NCBI RefSeq assembly: GCF_007994225.1
Contig: NZ_VLLL01000009.1
Coordinates: 147,136-211,135, forward strand
DNA: 64,000 bases
From: Stackebrandtia albiflava
GTDB taxonomy: Bacteria; Actinomycetota; Actinomycetes; Mycobacteriales; Micromonosporaceae
Reading direction: 5' to 3'
The position numbers were made by a program, and so were the translations under genes. Within the stretch, counting starts at the first letter, position 1; every line of letters begins with the position of its first letter. The notes under the pieces are model-generated. The model was not told the DNA's origin and did no database searches. It worked only from the letters and a program-made list of their open reading frames with translations. This document shows, one piece after another, positions 25,366 to 32,907 of this stretch.

Positions 25366-27234
25366 TCACTCCGCCTCCTCGACGTAGTTGGCGGCCTGGA
25401 TGCTGAACAACCTCGCGTACTCGCCGCCCGCGCGCATCAGGGAGGCGTGGTCGCCCTCCTCGGTGATGACGCCCTCCTGAAGGACCACGATCCGGTCGGC
25501 GTGCCGGACGGCACCCATCCGGTGCGAGATGAGGACGCTCGTGGCGCCCTTCCGGTACTCGCGCAGCCGGTCGTGGACGGCCTGCTCGGCGGCGGCGTCG
25601 AGCCCGGCGCTGGGTTCGTCCAGGATCAACAGGTCCCGGCCGACGCGCATCATGGCGCGGGCCAGCGCGATGCGCTGCCACTGCCCGCCCGACAGGGTCA
25701 CGCCCTGCTCGGGGTCGTCGTTGTCCTCGCCCTGGAAGAAGATCCGCGACAGCATCGTGTCGTATCCCCTGCCCAGTTCCGAGACGAACTCGTGGACGTC
25801 GGCCCGTTCGGCGGCCCTCACGACACGGTCACGGTCGTCCATGTTGGCCAGGTCGCCGATGCCGATGTTCTCGGCGGCCGACAGGTCGTAGGACATGTAG
25901 TCCTGGAACACGGCGCTGATCCGGTCGCGGAGGTCGTCCACGGCGACGTCCCGCAGGTCCACGCCGTCCCACAGGATGCGGCCCTTCGTCGGGTCGTACA
26001 ACCGGCACAGCAGTTTGACCAGTGTGGACTTGCCCGCGCCGTTGAGACCCACCAGCGCCAGGGAACCGCCGAACGGGATGGTCACCGACACGCCCTTGAG
26101 CACCCACGGCGAATCGTCGGTGTAGCGGAACCACACGTCCTCCAGGCGGATCTCCGCGCTCAGCGGCGGTAGCGGCCTGGAGGGGGCGGCCGCGGGCAGG
26201 TCCGACTTCATGTCGCTGACGTCGACGTAGTGCCCGAACAACAGCAACGACTCGTACCCCTGGGTGGCCCCGGCGACGACACCGGCGATCGCGGCCTGCA
26301 CGCCGGCGACGGCGGCGATGAACGCCGAGATGTCGCCGATGGTGAACTGGCCCTCCAGCGTCCGGAACACCATCCACACGAGGCCGCCGGCGGCGACCAC
26401 GGCACCGAGTCCGGCGAGCGGCCCCTGGGAGACCATGACCTTCCGGTCGAGTCGCTCCTCGGCGGCGTTGATGGCGACGGTCTCGCGGCGCATCCGGCCG
26501 AGCAGGAAGTCACCGAGGCCGAACAGCCGGATCTCCTTCACCGCGGCCAGGTCCAGCATGAGCATCTGGTAGAACAGCTGCCGCCTGCTGCGGGGACTGA
26601 ACGTCCACATCATGTCGGCCTGCTGGCGGCTGATCCGAAGCTGCACGAACAACGCCGGGATCGCCGCGACGACGGTGATCAACGTGATGAGCGGGCTGAT
26701 CACCAGCAGCACGCCCAGGAAACTCATCACCGTCAACATGCTCTGCGCGATCCCGAAGATCGACGCGGTGGTCTGTTCGGGTGCCATCGTGGCGGCCTGC
26801 TGCGCCATCCGCAGCCGGTCCAGGAACGCCGGGTTCTCGAACCGCGCCATTCCGTCGAACCCGTTGACCGCCCCGAACAGCCGGTCCTGCACGACGAGGG
26901 TGACGCCGCGCTTCAGCCGGGACTGCACGTAGGTGGTCGCGTAGGGCAGTGCGGCCACCAGGATGCCCAGCACCCCGATCCCGGCCACCAGCATGATCGG
27001 GTCGAAGGTGCCGGCCGGTTTCTCACCGGCCGGCACCTGGGCGAACTGGATGCCGTCGAGCAACCACTTGGTCAGCAGCGTGACGCCTGCGGGGATCAAA
27101 CCCTGGGCGAGGGTCAGTATCAGGTACAGCGACGCCGACCACGGTCCCGCGCGCCATGTCAGCGCCAGGGCACGTCCGGCCCGCGAGAGCAGTCCGCGCC
27201 AACCGCCGACCTTGGTCACCTCCGGCTTCTGCAT
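25366..27234 (-). CDS. ABC exporter (membrane domain fused to ATPase), predicted peptide exporter
   Basis: The protein has 622 residues. Six membrane segments lie in residues 30-335, followed by an ATPase domain with Walker A LVGLNGAGKSTLVKL, signature VTLSGGQWQRIALARA, Walker B RDLLILDEPSAGLD and the switch His in VLISHRM. It is a half-transporter that should work as a homodimer. It has no N-terminal C39 peptidase domain, which fits a separate protease (the S26 gene next to it). It starts 2 nt after the thioredoxin gene stop, so the two are coupled. Substrate assignment to the Cys-rich peptide is from context. Confidence 0.9.
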   Translation of the reverse strand: MQKPEVTKVGGWRGLLSRAGRALALTWRAGPWSASLYLILTLAQGLIPAGVTLLTKWLLDGIQFAQVPAGEKPAGTFDPIMLVAGIGVLGILVAALPYATTYVQSRLKRGVTLVVQDRLFGAVNGFDGMARFENPAFLDRLRMAQQAATMAPEQTTASIFGIAQSMLTVMSFLGVLLVISPLITLITVVAAIPALFVQLRISRQQADMMWTFSPRSRRQLFYQMLMLDLAAVKEIRLFGLGDFLLGRMRRETVAINAAEERLDRKVMVSQGPLAGLGAVVAAGGLVWMVFRTLEGQFTIGDISAFIAAVAGVQAAIAGVVAGATQGYESLLLFGHYVDVSDMKSDLPAAAPSRPLPPLSAEIRLEDVWFRYTDDSPWVLKGVSVTIPFGGSLALVGLNGAGKSTLVKLLCRLYDPTKGRILWDGVDLRDVAVDDLRDRISAVFQDYMSYDLSAAENIGIGDLANMDDRDRVVRAAERADVHEFVSELGRGYDTMLSRIFFQGEDNDDPEQGVTLSGGQWQRIALARAMMRVGRDLLILDEPSAGLDAAAEQAVHDRLREYRKGATSVLISHRMGAVRHADRIVVLQEGVITEEGDHASLMRAGGEYARLFSIQAANYVEEAE

Positions 27235-27236
27235 GA

Positions 27237-27761
27237 TCAGGCGGCTCCGGCCAGCTCGTTGGCGCCGCTGTGAGACTTGTCGACCTTGCCGTCGGATCCG
27301 ATGTGGACGAAGGTCGGGAAGGCGCTGACGGTGAACGCCGCGGTGACCTCACCCATCTCGGACTCCCAGACGACCGTCGCCTTGTCCTTCAACAGCTCGG
27401 TGAACTCGGCCTGCTCGTCACCCTCACCGTTGATCACCGCGACGACCTGCTGGGGCTTGAGACCGTTGGCGTCGATGTGGGCGACCAGCCGCGGAACGGC
27501 CGGCTTGCACGCCGAACAGGTCGTCGAGAAGAACGCCATCACCGCCGACTGACCGGCGAACGACGCCGCGGTGACGGTGGTGCCGTCGGTGGCCTCGGCG
27601 GTGAACTCCGGAACCGGGCTCCCCTTGGGCGGGCCGGACTCCATCATCGGCGACATCGCCGACTCGTTCTTGCGGAGCCTGCGGATCACCGCCATGGTGA
27701 GCAACAGGTTCAAGACGGCGATTGCGCCGACGAGGACGACGGCCGCGATCAGAAAGGGCAT
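27237..27761 (-). CDS. Membrane-anchored TlpA/MauD-like thioredoxin
   Basis: The protein has 174 residues from ATG 27761 (MPFLIAAVVLVGAIAVLNLL). One N-terminal membrane segment (residues 3-25) places a thioredoxin fold outside the cytoplasm. The active site is CSAC (Cys82, Cys85) in AFFSTTCSACKPAVP, with the cis-Pro loop SAFPTFVHIG. It lies 38 nt after the MauE-like gene and 2 nt before the exporter. MauD of methylamine utilisation has the same design and works with MauE in forming disulfides of the Cys-rich small subunit, the closest known analogy. Confidence 0.9.
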   Translation of the reverse strand: MPFLIAAVVLVGAIAVLNLLLTMAVIRRLRKNESAMSPMMESGPPKGSPVPEFTAEATDGTTVTAASFAGQSAVMAFFSTTCSACKPAVPRLVAHIDANGLKPQQVVAVINGEGDEQAEFTELLKDKATVVWESEMGEVTAAFTVSAFPTFVHIGSDGKVDKSHSGANELAGAA

Positions 27762-27799
27762 GGGGTGTCTCCAATGTGAGGGTGGGGATGGGAAGGGGC

Positions 27800-28324
27800 T
27801 TATTCCAGTACCAGGTCCATGATGTCGTCGTAGAAGGCCGCCAGCAGCGCCACCAGCGCCGCCGCCAGGGCCGCCACCGCGACACCGGCCGGATCGGTCG
27901 CGGGCGTGGCACCGCCGCCCCACACCACCAGGCCGGTGACGGCCATCCCCAACAACACCAGGTTGCGCCAGAAGTGCCGCCATCCCAGTGGTGTCGTGGC
28001 ACGGCCGAAGCACGCGCACTTGAGGTTCATGGTGGTGCGGGCCGACACCACGGCCAACACCGTGAAACCGACCAACAACGCGGTCGCGGGCCACAGGCCC
28101 CAGGGGAACAGCCACACCGGTACCAGCAGGGCCAGACCGGTGGCGAACTCTCCGGCGATGAGCGCCCAGGACGCGACTCCGGCGAGGCCGGCGGGCAGTC
28201 GAACGGCCTGAAGCAGGTCGGTCCACATCCGCACCGTGTCCGCCAGTGCCTTCACCTTGGCGACGGAGGACACCAGGAACACCCCCGCCAGCCCGAATTG
28301 GACGGCCAACAGCAGATACGGCAT
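27800..28324 (-). CDS. MauE/DoxX-like redox membrane protein
   Basis: The protein has 174 residues from ATG 28324 (MPYLLLAVQFGLAGVFLVSS). Four or five hydrophobic segments surround the motif LKCACFG (Cys103 and Cys105), the conserved Cys pair of the MauE branch, which resembles DsbB/VKOR-like electron carriers in role. It should pass electrons between the outside thioredoxin and membrane quinones. It is the first gene of mauE-tlpA-ABC-S26 and has its own promoter at 28362-28390. Confidence 0.88.
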   Translation of the reverse strand: MPYLLLAVQFGLAGVFLVSSVAKVKALADTVRMWTDLLQAVRLPAGLAGVASWALIAGEFATGLALLVPVWLFPWGLWPATALLVGFTVLAVVSARTTMNLKCACFGRATTPLGWRHFWRNLVLLGMAVTGLVVWGGGATPATDPAGVAVAALAAALVALLAAFYDDIMDLVLE

Positions 28325-28361
28325 CGGACTCCTTGTCGTGAGTGGGAGATACGGCCGCTCG

Positions 28362-28390
28362 ATTATGACTGCTGTCGGACGATAAGTGAA
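28362..28390 (-). promoter_or_regulatory. Promoter of the maturation/export genes
   Basis: On the minus strand TTCACT (28390-28385) and CATAAT (28367-28362) are 17 nt apart, 38 nt before the mauE-like start and downstream of the precursor terminator. Confidence 0.55.
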
Positions 28391-28412
28391 GATCCCGGGA
28401 TGCATCGGTTGT

Positions 28413-28448
28413 GACGGCCGTGGACGGCGGTCGCCGTCCACGGCCGTC
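28413..28448 (-). terminator. 17-bp hairpin right after the precursor peptide gene
   Basis: GACGGCCGTGGACGGCG pairs perfectly with its complement at 28432-28448 across 2 nt. It begins 6 nt after the peptide stop codon. No T tract follows, so it may be a partial terminator or an RNA-stabilising 3' end that keeps precursor mRNA in excess over enzyme mRNA. Confidence 0.75.
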
Positions 28449-28454
28449 GGGGCC

Positions 28455-28631
28455 TCAGCAGCTCGTGGAGCAGGAGACGATGGCGCAACCGGTGCCGTCG
28501 GTCCAGCACCAGAGTCGGGAGTCGTACTTGAAGCAGCAACGCGAGCTGCACGGACAGGGCGCCGCCGCGGCCTCCGTGGTCGGAACGAGTCTCGCCAGCA
28601 TGGCGTCGCCGATGCGGTTCAGGTGCTTCAT
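28455..28631 (-). CDS. 58-residue Cys-rich precursor peptide
   Basis: The leader half is MKHLNRIGDAMLARLVPTTE followed by AAAAP; it is charged and amphipathic and lacks the hydrophobic core of a Sec signal. The core half has eight Cys (residues 26, 28, 32, 33, 42, 49, 54, 58) and a W-C-W at 41-43, with C-terminal CAIVSCSTSC. An AAGGAGA site lies 7 nt before the ATG. A -35 TTGACA overlapping the moaD-like stop and TACAGG 16 nt on would give it its own transcript. Adjacent genes encode MauE, thioredoxin, ABC exporter and S26 protease. I infer an exported, disulfide-bonded peptide; bacteriocin, signal or surface roles are all possible. It is too short for most gene tracks. Confidence 0.82.
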   Translation of the reverse strand: MKHLNRIGDAMLARLVPTTEAAAAPCPCSSRCCFKYDSRLWCWTDGTGCAIVSCSTSC

Positions 28632-28707
28632 CTCGGTTCTCCTTGAGAGGTAATAGAAAGCGCCCGTCCAACGGACAGCCTACGGACGATGTGGACCGAA
28701 GGCAAGC

Positions 28708-28735
28708 CCTGTACCGCAGCGGTTTCACGTGTCAA
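28708..28735 (-). promoter_or_regulatory. Promoter of the Cys-rich peptide
   Basis: On the minus strand TTGACA (28735-28730) overlaps the stop codon of the moaD-like gene, and TACAGG (28713-28708) follows after 16 nt. A leader of about 70 nt precedes the peptide start. Confidence 0.5.
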
Positions 28736-29016
28736 CCTCCCGCGACCGACGGCAGGATCCGCACCTGTGCGCCGTCGGCGACCTCGGTGGCGAGGCCGCT
28801 GAGCGTGCGGCACTCGTCGGCGTCGACGAAGACGTTGACGTAGCGCCGCAACCCGCCGTGCTCGTCGCGGATGCGGCGGTCCAGCCGGGGATACCGCACC
28901 GCGAGCTGGTCGAGGATCTGGGCGAGGCTGGTGGGCGCGATCTCGGCGAGGACCACCGAGGAGGCGCCGTCGCACTCGTTGCGCAGGACGCCCGGGATGT
29001 ACACGGTCACCGACAT
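28732..29016 (-). CDS. MoaD/ThiS-like ubiquitin-fold protein
   Basis: The protein has 94 residues from ATG 29016 (MSVTVYIPGVLRNECDGASS). The beta-grasp pattern (strand, PGVLR, helix LAQILDQLAVRYP, RYVNVFVDADECR) and the C-terminal Gly-Gly match MoaD/ThiS sulfur carriers, which are adenylated and thiocarboxylated on the last Gly. It lies 4 nt after the BNR-repeat gene; this two-gene arrangement is familiar in actinobacteria, but the sulfur acceptor is unknown. No E1-like partner adjoins. Confidence 0.85.
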   Translation of the reverse strand: MSVTVYIPGVLRNECDGASSVVLAEIAPTSLAQILDQLAVRYPRLDRRIRDEHGGLRRYVNVFVDADECRTLSGLATEVADGAQVRILPSVAGG

Positions 29017-29020
29017 GCGA

Positions 29021-30124
29021 TCACCCGACCTCGGCGGCCCGGACGCACAACACGTCGGGAAGGTGCGCCGCCACCTGTCGCCATCCGCCTTCGGACTCCA
29101 CCGCCGCGTAGACGTCACCGCAGCGGGTGCCGAAGTACCAGCCGGCGTCGGAGGCGCCGTCGGTGGTGGCGGCGTCACGCAGCACGATCCCGAAGTACGG
29201 CTCCTCCGGCAGACCGTCGCTGTACGAGCGCCACGTCGCGCCCGCGTCGTCACTGCGTTGGGCCTGGAGCCGGTTTCCGGGCGGGAAGCGGCCACCGGCG
29301 GAGTCGACCGGGAAGTTGAGGACCGTGCCGCCCCGCGAGGGGTGCGCCACGATCGCGAAGCCGAAGTCGGCGGGCAGGCCCTCGGCGATCGACGTCCACC
29401 GGCCGGCCTCGTCGTCGCTGCGGTACACGCCGCCGTGGTTCTGCACGAACATCCTCGCCGGGTCGGTGGCGTCGCGCACCGCCTTGTGCACGCACTGCCC
29501 GAACTCCGGTGTCGGTTCGGCGAGGAAGTCCGCGCCGATGCCGTGGTTGGCGGGATGCCAGGTCTCCCCTCCGTCGGTGGTCTGGTAGACGCCCCCGGTG
29601 GACATGGCCACGGTCACCCGCGACGGGTCGGCCGGATGCGGCAGGATCGTGTGGATCGCGGGCCCACCGAATCCGGGGAACCACTCGGTGCGGTGCGGGT
29701 GGTCCCACAGGCCGCGGTTGAGGGTGTACGTGACGCCGCCGTCGTCGCTGCGGAACAGGCCGTGTGGCTCCACCCCGGCCCAGACCACGTCCGGTTCCGG
29801 GCCGAACGCGAACTGCCACGCACGTACGAAACTGGCCCCCGTGTCGGGCGGGAACGCGATCGGCGGCGCGTCGGACGGTTCCGTCCAGTCGGCTCCCAGG
29901 TCGTCGGAATGCCACACGCTGGGACCGAAGTGGGAGCTGTCCGCGCCGACCAGCAGCCGCGGGCGCTCCCTGCGGGTGTCGATCCCGATCGCGTAGACGG
30001 AACTCTGGACGGTGCTCTCGTCGCGGCCCAGCACCACGGGGCCCGTGACCTCCCAGTCGCGCCGGTCGGCGCTGACGGCGAGGAACAGGCCCTTCTTCGT
30101 ACCGATTGCCAACAGGTATGTCAT
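29021..30124 (-). CDS. BNR/sialidase-like beta-propeller protein
   Basis: The protein has 367 residues and no signal peptide (MTYLLAIGTKKGLFLAVSAD). Repeated Asp-box motifs of the S-x-D-x-G-x-T-W type are present: HSDDLGADWTEP, RSDDGGVTYTL, TTDGGETWHPA, RSDDEAGRWTSI and RSDDAGATWRSY. Together they predict a six- to eight-bladed propeller. Sialidase activity is not implied, since the catalytic Arg triad cannot be located. It is cytoplasmic by sequence and is translated with the MoaD-like gene. Confidence 0.82.
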   Translation of the reverse strand: MTYLLAIGTKKGLFLAVSADRRDWEVTGPVVLGRDESTVQSSVYAIGIDTRRERPRLLVGADSSHFGPSVWHSDDLGADWTEPSDAPPIAFPPDTGASFVRAWQFAFGPEPDVVWAGVEPHGLFRSDDGGVTYTLNRGLWDHPHRTEWFPGFGGPAIHTILPHPADPSRVTVAMSTGGVYQTTDGGETWHPANHGIGADFLAEPTPEFGQCVHKAVRDATDPARMFVQNHGGVYRSDDEAGRWTSIAEGLPADFGFAIVAHPSRGGTVLNFPVDSAGGRFPPGNRLQAQRSDDAGATWRSYSDGLPEEPYFGIVLRDAATTDGASDAGWYFGTRCGDVYAAVESEGGWRQVAAHLPDVLCVRAAEVG

Positions 30125-30244
30125 GAGGACGCCCTTCGCGTCGTATGGAGATGCCGATCACAGTCTGGCCCGACGGTATGACATTTCGCGTCCGGCCGAC
30201 GGCCCAACCGGGCACTCCGCGACCCGATGTGACAGCATCGGGTC

Positions 30245-30673
30245 ATGTCGGTCGTCAACACCTCATCCCGGGTGATCCGGTTCCGCCGCAGCGGCGGCAT
30301 CTGGCTCGCGGCTTTCCTGAGCTGGGTGTTCGTGATGCCGTTCGCCGTTTCGGTCTTCGTGGAGCTGTCCGAGACCACGCGCCTTCTACTGGCGCCGGTG
30401 GCGGTGGTGGCCCTGATCGTCCCGCTGCTGGTGGTGGTGTGGTCGCTGCGTTCGGGAGTCGACGCCGGCCCCGACGGGGTGACGGTGAAGGCGCTGTTCA
30501 ACGGCCGCCGGGTCCGGTGGTCGGAGATCACCGGTTTCGACCGCCGGGAGGGCAGGGTGTTCGCGGTCCTGGAGTCGGGTAACCGGCTGGAGCTGCCGAG
30601 CGTGCGGCCGGCCGACCTGCCCAGGCTGCTGGCCGTCAGCGGCCGGGAAGTGAGCGACGAGGACGCTCAGTAA
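30245..30673 (+). CDS. PH-domain membrane protein
   Basis: The protein has 142 residues. Two hydrophobic segments (residues 18-38 and 46-66) are followed by a small bacterial PH-like domain: GVDAGPDGVTVKALFNGRRVRWSEITGFDRREGRVFAVLESG. This is the common actinobacterial bPH6 type. Its role is unknown. Its end overlaps the converging dehydrogenase gene by 7 nt. Confidence 0.85.
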   Translation: MSVVNTSSRVIRFRRSGGIWLAAFLSWVFVMPFAVSVFVELSETTRLLLAPVAVVALIVPLLVVVWSLRSGVDAGPDGVTVKALFNGRRVRWSEITGFDRREGRVFAVLESGNRLELPSVRPADLPRLLAVSGREVSDEDAQ

Positions 30674-31578
30674 CCCTCCGACACGACGTTGCGGAGCGGT
30701 TCCCCGGCGGCGTACCTGCGCAGCTGTTCCCCGGCGATGCGGTACATGTTCGTCAACGCGCCGTCCACGGTGCCGCCCACGTGCGGTGTGATCAGTACGT
30801 TCGGCATCGCCCACAGCGGGCTGTCGGCGGGCAGCGGTTCGGGGTCGGTGACGTCCAGTGCCGCCGACAGGCGCCCCGAGGCCGTCTCGGCCGTCAACGC
30901 CGCCGTATCGACGACCCGGCCCCTGGCCGCGTTGACCAGGAGGGCGCCGTCCCGCATCCGCGCCAGGAAACCGGCGTCGACCATGCCGGTGGTGGCGTCC
31001 GTCAGCGGGACGATGACCACCACCACGTCCGCTTCCGGAAGTAGCGCCGGAAGCGCCGAGGTGTCGTGCACGCCGTCGCGGGCGCGTCGCGCCACGAGGA
31101 CGGGTTCGGCGTCGAACGCCGCCACCCGCCGGGCGATCGCCTCACCGATGTCGCCCGCGCCGAGGATCAGCACCCGCCTCCCGGCGAGTCCGGGGCTCGA
31201 CCGGGGCGCCCACTCCGCCCGGTCCTGGGCGCGCACGAACTCCGGTATCCGGCGCAGCGAGGCCAGCATCGCCGTCACGGCCCATTCCGAGGTCGAGGCG
31301 GTGTGGGCGCCCTGGGCGTCGCACAACACCACGTCCTCGGGGACGACGGGCACCCACACCTCCGCGCCCGCCGACAGCAACTGGATCACCTTCAGCCCCG
31401 TCATGTCGGACAACGGCCGGGTCGCGGAGTCGCGGCCCATGTACGTCGGCACCCAGAACTCGACCGTGCGGGGGTCGGACGGGTAGTCGCCGTCCTGGCG
31501 GAAGACCTCCACCGTGACGCCGCGGGGGATCTCCCCCATCGCCGCCAACCCGGCCTCGTGCGATATCCACGCCTTCAT
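30667..31578 (-). CDS. D-2-hydroxyacid dehydrogenase family protein
   Basis: The protein has 303 residues. The Rossmann motif VLILGAGDIGEAIARRV, the catalytic Arg in NAARGRVVDTAAL, the Glu in DVTDPEPLPADSPLW and the His in VLITPHVGG are all intact. It lacks the ACT domains of SerA, so it is probably a glyoxylate/hydroxypyruvate reductase-like or other hydroxyacid dehydrogenase using NAD(P)H. The substrate cannot be told from the sequence. It converges on the PH-domain gene with a 7-nt overlap. Confidence 0.9.
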   Translation of the reverse strand: MKAWISHEAGLAAMGEIPRGVTVEVFRQDGDYPSDPRTVEFWVPTYMGRDSATRPLSDMTGLKVIQLLSAGAEVWVPVVPEDVVLCDAQGAHTASTSEWAVTAMLASLRRIPEFVRAQDRAEWAPRSSPGLAGRRVLILGAGDIGEAIARRVAAFDAEPVLVARRARDGVHDTSALPALLPEADVVVVIVPLTDATTGMVDAGFLARMRDGALLVNAARGRVVDTAALTAETASGRLSAALDVTDPEPLPADSPLWAMPNVLITPHVGGTVDGALTNMYRIAGEQLRRYAAGEPLRNVVSEGY

Positions 31579-31764
31579 GACGCGAAGCTTAGGACGCGGC
31601 CGGGCAGGCGCTTGCCGCCGGCCGGACCACCGAGGGATGCGCCGCAGTCACGCGGCCACACATCGTGACATCGATCCACTGTGTCTCATTTCGGGCGCCC
31701 CGCACCGGCGGCGCGGCGACGCCGACGGGGCGGGCACCGGGCGGCGATCCTCTACGCTGGCGGG

Positions 31765-32907
31765 GTGACTTATCGACCCTGGCGCGCCCTCCTCGCCACG
31801 GCCGCGGTGGCCGCCTCGATCTCGGCTTGCAGCTTCGGGCCACCGCCGCCCGACGAGACCGGTGAGCCGCCCAACCTGCCGACCCCGTCCACCTCTGCGG
31901 AGGCGCCGGACCAGTCGGTGGTCGCCTCCGTCGTGGCGCAGGACCTCCACACGCCGTGGGGCATCGACTTCCTGCCCGACGGTTCGGCGCTGGTCACCGA
32001 ACGCGAATCCGCCCGCATCCTGCGCGTCTCACCGAGCCCGGACGGCGAATCGGCCTACACCACCGAGGAACTGCAGGTCGTCGATGAGGCGGAGCCGGCG
32101 GGCGAGGGCGGCCTGATGGGGATCGCCGTGTCGCCCGACTACCAGGACGACGGCACCGTCTACATCTTCTACACCGCCGCCGAGGACAACCGGATCGCGA
32201 AGTTGACGCTCGGCGAGGAGCCCGACCCGATCGTGACCGGCATCCCCAAGTCCACCAACCACAACGGCGGCCAGTTGTCGTTCGGTCCCGACGGGATGCT
32301 GTACGCCACCACGGGAGACGCCGGTGACGCCGAGGCCGCACAGGACCGCGACAGCCTGGCCGGGAAGATCCTGCGGATGACGCCCGACGGCGAGGTGCCC
32401 GACGACAACCCGTTCGACGACTCCCTGGTGTACACCTTGGGGCACCGGAACTCCGAGGGCCTCGCCTGGAACGCCGACGGCGAACTCTTCGCCACCGAGT
32501 TCGGTGCGGACTCCGCCGACGAGGTCAACCGGATCGAGGCCGGCGAGAACTACGGATGGCCCGAGGTGGAGGGCACCGGCGGTGACGACGAGTTCGTGGA
32601 CCCCGTGGTCACCTGGGATCCGGCCGAGGCATCCTGCGCGGGGGCGTCGTTCGCCGACTCGGTCCTGGTCACGGCCTGCCTTCGCGGAGAACGGTTGTGG
32701 ACCATCGAATTCACCGAAAACGGCACCACCGTGGGCGAGCCGACCGCTAGTCTGACGGGAGAACTCGGCCGATTGCGCGCGGTCGCCGAAGCCCCCGACG
32801 GCACCCTGTGGATCAGTACCTCCAATCGGGAGAAGGACCAACCGCGCGACGGCGACGACCAGATCATCCGGATCGTGGCCGGAGGATCGACGGAAGGGCA
32901 GACCTGA
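31765..32907 (+). CDS. Lipoprotein with glucose/sorbosone dehydrogenase-like propeller
   Basis: The protein has 380 residues from GTG 31765 (VTYRPWRALLATAAVAASIS). The signal ends in the lipobox-like ISAC-S, so the mature protein should be lipid-anchored, with a Pro/Thr-rich stalk. The propeller shows LHTPWGIDFLPDGSALVTER, EGGLMGIAVSPDY, TNHNGGQLSFGPDGMLYATTGD and LGHRNSEGLAWNADG, the PQQ-dependent sugar dehydrogenase (GSDH/YliI) pattern. TACGCT six nt before the GTG supports a leaderless start. The next gene overlaps its stop. Confidence 0.9.
   Translation: MTYRPWRALLATAAVAASISACSFGPPPPDETGEPPNLPTPSTSAEAPDQSVVASVVAQDLHTPWGIDFLPDGSALVTERESARILRVSPSPDGESAYTTEELQVVDEAEPAGEGGLMGIAVSPDYQDDGTVYIFYTAAEDNRIAKLTLGEEPDPIVTGIPKSTNHNGGQLSFGPDGMLYATTGDAGDAEAAQDRDSLAGKILRMTPDGEVPDDNPFDDSLVYTLGHRNSEGLAWNADGELFATEFGADSADEVNRIEAGENYGWPEVEGTGGDDEFVDPVVTWDPAEASCAGASFADSVLVTACLRGERLWTIEFTENGTTVGEPTASLTGELGRLRAVAEAPDGTLWISTSNREKDQPRDGDDQIIRIVAGGSTEGQT

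Noticed and set aside
28455..28631. Quinone-cofactor protein (MauA/QhpC type) because of W-C-W and MauE/MauD neighbours
   Set aside because: There is no radical SAM enzyme, no MauG-like haem protein and no large dehydrogenase subunit nearby, and the peptide is much shorter than MauA.
29021..30124. Secreted sialidase
   Set aside because: No signal peptide and no recognisable catalytic Arg triad; only Asp-box propeller repeats are supported.
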